Origin: Candidatus Zixiibacteriota bacterium
GTDB taxonomy: Bacteria > Zixibacteria > MSB-5A5 > WJJR01
Assembly (NCBI GenBank): GCA_020058315.1
Contig: JAGVEK010000429.1
Location: 1 to 7,700 of the forward strand
Direction of reading: 5' to 3'
Length of the DNA stretch: 7,700 nucleotides
Shown: one piece after another, positions 5,106 through 7,700 of the stretch
Layout of the letters: each line of letters starts with the position of its first letter
Numbering within the stretch: position 1 is the stretch's first letter
Translations under genes and position numbers: made by a program
The notes under the pieces: generated by a model
Databases searched by the model: none
What the model saw: the letters and a program-made list of their open reading frames with translations, nothing else
Told to the model about the DNA's origin: nothing

Positions 5106-6476
5106 TTACTTCAGCGGTTCGGGGTCATCGATCCACGCACGTCGCGACGGGCGCGGCGGGGGCGGGGTGATCCAGACCAAGAGTGAGCCTGCTTGTGATC
5201 CGTAGCCCATCGTGGAGCGATCCGCCCATGCGCTGGACTTGCTGGTGTTGGGACCGAGATCCCAGATGGCCAGGCCGTGCCGAGCGGAGGCCGAATCGAG
5301 CCAGCGCTGGATCATCTGAGCCAGCCCGGCGCCGGACCAGGAATACCAGGTGTTGACGGAATTGATAAATCGTGACTGGCGGCGGGTCACATCAGCCAGG
5401 GACCAGCGGCCGCTGCTCCAGTCGACGCCCGGTGCGGCGGAATCCCAGGAGGGAAATCGTCCGACCGTGAAGGCGGCGGATGTTAGCATCTCCCCCACCG
5501 CGATCGTGTCGTTCGGGGCAGTGAACGTGTTCTTGATGTAAAGCCAGAGCCTCGCCGAATCAATCGTGCTGCCGGGGACGATGGCGTTAGAGCCGAACAG
5601 CGTCGAATCGTGAGGAAAGATGACGGCGACGTGTTTCTGGAGCGGTGCTGCGGCGCCAGTGCCAACCTTGAGATATGTACTGGCAGAGAAGAGCGTGTCC
5701 GGATCATCGGAGGTGATCCAGCCATCATAAACCCGCGTGGAGTCCAGGCGCACTTTCACCCAATCCCAGTCGGACACCCAGATCTTGAGCGCCATCGGTT
5801 CGGGGGCATTGAAGAACGGCCAAATGTTGCTGATGCCAAAGTAGTCGATGCCGGTTCCGTCCTCTTTCGATGCCAGCAACATGATGCCGTTGGAGACGCT
5901 GTCGGTGCCGGCCACGACGCCGGCGATCCAGGCGGTGACGTCGAGGTCATACCGCGTCTGAGCGACTGGTGCCACGAGGGTGGCGAAGGGCACGGAGTTG
6001 TAGTCGGCGGCGCCGGTTGCTCCGGGGGTTTGCCAGCCGATCGAGTCTGGACATGAGTAGCTGGTTGCGCCTTTGCGATTGCGCCACGACGAGCGGCAGT
6101 AATACGTCCAACTGTCATCATAGGCGGCATACAGACCCCGCCCATTGATGTGACGTTTGATGAAGTGCAGATTCAGATTCCCGGGATCGCCCGCCAAATC
6201 GGTGACAAGAAAGGAGAGCTTGGCAGAATCCAGACGGCAGTGGTTGAACAGTTCTTTGAACTTTAGCGTGTCCTTAATCGCGACAAAGATATGGTAACGG
6301 ACACCGAGGAGATCGCCGGCATAGATCGCGGGATCGTTCCAACCGGTCGTGTTGTTGGAGGCGACCTGCCCGGCAGCAACGTAGTTGTCGGTGGAATCGT
6401 TCAGCACGAGCAGACGGCTGGCGGAGGCGGGAGCCGCGATCGATAGCGCAAGGATCAGGGGGATGAAGTTTCTCAT
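5106..6476 (-). CDS. Secreted protein with two DNRLRE-like domains
   Basis: Exported protein of 456 residues. MRNFIPLILALSIAAPASA is a clear signal peptide with a probable cut after ASA (residue 19). Domain 1 (about 24-235) shows the DNRLRE pattern: an early strand with NDSTDNYVA, IYAGDLLGVRYHIFVAI, RLDSAKLSFLV, a W-containing loop, then YDLDVTAWIAGVVAGTDSVSNGIMLLASKEDG. Domain 2 (about 260-436) repeats the plan with IDSARLWLYI, FPSWDSAAPGVDW and LAQMIQRWLDSASARHGLAIWDL. Such domains occur in large surface or polysaccharide-associated proteins; no enzyme motif is seen. The frame is open to 6794, but that extension crosses the composite repeat and translates it, so ATG 6476 is the true start. 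No Shine-Dalgarno sequence is evident. The C-terminal tail (PPPPRPSRRAWIDD) is Pro/Arg-rich and may be disordered. Likely first gene of an operon with the next secreted protein. Confidence 0.83.
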   Translation of the reverse strand: MRNFIPLILALSIAAPASASRLLVLNDSTDNYVAAGQVASNNTTGWNDPAIYAGDLLGVRYHIFVAIKDTLKFKELFNHCRLDSAKLSFLVTDLAGDPGNLNLHFIKRHINGRGLYAAYDDSWTYYCRSSWRNRKGATSYSCPDSIGWQTPGATGAADYNSVPFATLVAPVAQTRYDLDVTAWIAGVVAGTDSVSNGIMLLASKEDGTGIDYFGISNIWPFFNAPEPMALKIWVSDWDWVKVRLDSTRVYDGWITSDDPDTLFSASTYLKVGTGAAAPLQKHVAVIFPHDSTLFGSNAIVPGSTIDSARLWLYIKNTFTAPNDTIAVGEMLTSAAFTVGRFPSWDSAAPGVDWSSGRWSLADVTRRQSRFINSVNTWYSWSGAGLAQMIQRWLDSASARHGLAIWDLGPNTSKSSAWADRSTMGYGSQAGSLLVWITPPPPRPSRRAWIDDPEPLK

Positions 6477-6747
6477 GGTGTGATTGAGCTCATGTGACAG
6501 AGGTGCGCGGTGCATCTGGTGGCACGGGCGTCTCGCCCGTGAATGCTGGCCCGAAGGGACAGGATCTGATTTCGCTCTGATTTCGCAAGGGGGATGTTTC
6601 GCGTAAGGGCCACGGGCAGGATGCCCGTGCCACCAAGTGCGTCGGATGGGGATTCGGCAAGACTGCCTTATCCCGATGTGACGTGCAGGGTGAGCTGAGA
6701 CCCGCCCAGCGCTCCATGGACTCAACGCTTGACGGGGAACACGGTAT
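6477..6747. other. Spacer holding composite repeat copy B, no gene seen
   Basis: The gap lies between the unknown gene ending at 6748 and the DNRLRE-like gene starting at 6476. The composite repeat takes up 6520-6634. In the remaining 6635-6747 I see no gene and no clear terminator or promoter. Confidence 0.6.
6520..6634. repeat. Composite two-hairpin intergenic repeat, copy B
   Basis: The 115-bp element has the same architecture as copy A at 3798-3902. The left hairpin is 6523-6530/6534-6541 (loop TCT), the middle holds GAAGGGACA and CGTAAGGGCC, and the right hairpin is 6611-6618/6622-6629 (loop GGA), ending GTGCCACC. The ends are near-identical to copy A while the centre differs by about 10 bases in length and several substitutions. 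In the right hairpin the G-C closing pair of copy A is an A-T pair here. Confidence 0.85.
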
Positions 6748-7158
6748 CTACAGATCGGGGGCGGGAGTTTCTGATTCTGGGGGATCAGTCGCATCGGACT
6801 GATCGATCGCGGGATCGACGTTGCCGAAGCGGTCCAGTTCCTCGCGGCGCATCTCGTGGATCATGGTCCAGAATGTCTGTTCGGCATCGGCGGCCGAGCG
6901 GAGCTTGTTCTTGAATTCCAGCAGACGCACGATGTCGGCCAATTTGACATTGAGCGCGGCGGCATCCACTTCACGCCAGCAGCGATCGAGGAGATCCTCG
7001 ATCATGGCAAGGTCGCCACGGGAGCCATCCGGCGGAGCAGCAGGCAGGCGGCCAGCCCGCTCCGGCGGGGGAATCGTGGTTCGAGTGCCGGAATCCGTTG
7101 CGGCAACCCGCGGCGGCGGCTCAACGATTGACTCGTCAAACTCGATGCGGGATGTCAT
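6748..7158 (-). CDS. Small protein of unknown function with a helical core
   Basis: I do not recognise this 136-residue protein. Residues 1-50 are Pro/Thr/Ser-rich and probably disordered. Residues 51-110 (MIEDLLDRCWREVDAAALNVKLADIVRLLEFKNKLRSAADAEQTFWTMIHEMRREELDRF) look like two or three amphipathic helices and are the conserved-looking part. The tail 111-136 is acidic and Pro-rich. There is no signal peptide or membrane segment. Third codon positions are G/C-rich as in the neighbours, which supports this strand over the overlapping plus-strand frame at 6821-7309. No Shine-Dalgarno sequence precedes ATG 7158; a later start at Met52 (7005) is possible. A helical adaptor or phage-related small protein could look like this, but nothing proves it. 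Confidence 0.65.
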   Translation of the reverse strand: MTSRIEFDESIVEPPPRVAATDSGTRTTIPPPERAGRLPAAPPDGSRGDLAMIEDLLDRCWREVDAAALNVKLADIVRLLEFKNKLRSAADAEQTFWTMIHEMRREELDRFGNVDPAIDQSDATDPPESETPAPDL

Positions 7159-7207
7159 ACCGGTATCAACTGCACGACATGTCAGGCGCGAGAGATCGAG
7201 CCGGGAG

Positions 7208-7261
7208 GCGAAACGAGCACCCCGCAGACCATGCGGGGCCCAGATCCCTCATTCGTTTCGC
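7208..7261. repeat. Nested inverted repeat (possible structured leader or terminator)
   Basis: An inner stem CCCCGCA/TGCGGGG (7220-7226 and 7232-7238, loop of 5) lies inside an outer stem GCGAAACG/CGTTTCGC (7208-7215 and 7254-7261). It occupies the 131-bp gap between the two unknown minus-strand genes. On the minus strand the inner hairpin is followed by TGCTCGTTTCG, a poor T-tract, so termination is possible but weak. Confidence 0.5.
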
Positions 7262-7289
7262 GACCGATGCATGTGTAAACCGCATCATG

Positions 7290-7664
7290 TCAGGAGCCCG
7301 CCTCGATGATCCACAGATCCACCAGCCCGTCCTCTGTGCAGGTGATCGTCTTCGCCAAACGGCAGGCAACATCGCTTGGCTGGCCAACCACGGCAACTGC
7401 AACAGCATTGCGCGGGATGATAATCACGACAGGATGACTGATTGACGGTGGCAGGTGATTGCCGCGATGGTCGGTCATCGATGTGTATGCGAGATCCTGC
7501 ACCTGGCCACCGACAGTGAAGCGATGGAAGACCACGCGGGATGACGTGTCGTCGGTTTCGGTCCCAATCGCGTCGATTGTCTGCGTCTGCAGATCGCCCC
7601 AGACTGAGAGACCGGGAACGTACCAGGCGCGGCGGGCGGTGAGATCAGCTAAGGTTGAGTTCAT
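7290..7664 (-). CDS. Hypothetical protein, probably soluble
   Basis: I do not recognise this 124-residue protein. It has no signal peptide. Predicted beta character is high: WYVPGLSVWGDLQTQTIDAI near the N terminus, VVFHRFTVGG in the middle, and a hydrophobic strand HPVVIIIPRNAVAVAVVG at about 77-94 that is too broken by Pro/Arg/Asn to be a convincing membrane helix. The end reads GLVDLWIIEAGS. AAGG lies 6 bases before ATG 7664, a modest ribosome binding site. It is the first gene of the minus-strand run visible here; the next gene starts 131 bases on. Codon choice matches the neighbours. Function unknown. Confidence 0.65.
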   Translation of the reverse strand: MNSTLADLTARRAWYVPGLSVWGDLQTQTIDAIGTETDDTSSRVVFHRFTVGGQVQDLAYTSMTDHRGNHLPPSISHPVVIIIPRNAVAVAVVGQPSDVACRLAKTITCTEDGLVDLWIIEAGS

Positions 7665-7677
7665 TGTCGGCCTTGAT

Positions 7678-7700
7678 GGGAGATTCTGATCTCCCGGGAG
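7678..7700. repeat. Overlapping inverted repeats upstream of the 7290-7664 gene
   Basis: GGGAGAT-TCTG-ATCTCCC (7678-7695) overlaps the palindrome CTCCCGGGAG (7691-7700), so one CTCCC can pair with either neighbour. It starts 13 bases upstream of ATG 7664. It could be an operator or a leader hairpin next to the ribosome binding site, or part of another repeat cut by the window edge. Confidence 0.4.

Noticed and set aside
797..6634. CRISPR array or origin-type iterons
   Set aside because: The repeats are widely and irregularly spaced, palindromic, and lie in separate gaps; no regular repeat-spacer pattern and no cas gene.
6821..7309. 162-residue plus-strand open frame
   Set aside because: It is rich in Arg/Ser as typical of antisense shadows, while the minus-strand frame at 6748-7158 has G/C-biased third positions and a sensible helical core.

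Overview
This is a bacterial window of roughly 58-60% G+C (estimated by eye). Two plus-strand type IV pilin genes lie at the left (239-739 and 1176-1610). They converge on a run of six minus-strand genes that fills the rest. Nothing in the sequence fixes the taxon. The GFTLIE pilins with a GLDDD..PDTWTI tail, secreted DNRLRE-like proteins, a DUF6504-like protein, and intergenic repeats of the GGCACGGGC..GCCCGTGCC kind resemble what I know from uncultured FCB-type or Zixibacteria-like lineages. That placement is an inference with low confidence.

Left region (1-1680): two paralogous prepilins, about 65% identical in the mature part by hand alignment, each have their own leader region. Upstream of each lies a closely similar GG-N10-GC block (155-170 and 1066-1081) that fits the -24/-12 pattern of sigma-54 promoters. 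A strong rho-independent terminator (1640-1681) closes the second gene. The 436-bp gap between the pilins carries hairpin repeats and no convincing gene.

Middle (1681-3919): a small DUF6504-like gene (1785-2087, minus) may be transcribed as a leaderless message. It is followed by a 295-bp repeat-rich spacer and the complete gene for the ribosome-assembly GTPase Der (2383-3729, minus).

Right (3920-7700): two secreted beta-rich proteins, one with two DNRLRE-like domains (5106-6476) and one with carboxypeptidase-regulatory-like/Ig-like modules (3920-5002), probably form a two-gene operon. Upstream of them are two short proteins of unknown function (6748-7158 and 7290-7664).

The most distinctive non-coding signal is a composite repeat of 105-115 bp present twice (3798-3902 and 6520-6634), with a solo right end at 2345-2365. 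The right-hand hairpin shows a compensatory base-pair change between copies. Several other hairpin families occupy most of the remaining gaps. I found no CRISPR array, tRNA, rRNA, transposase or complete novel defence-type system.
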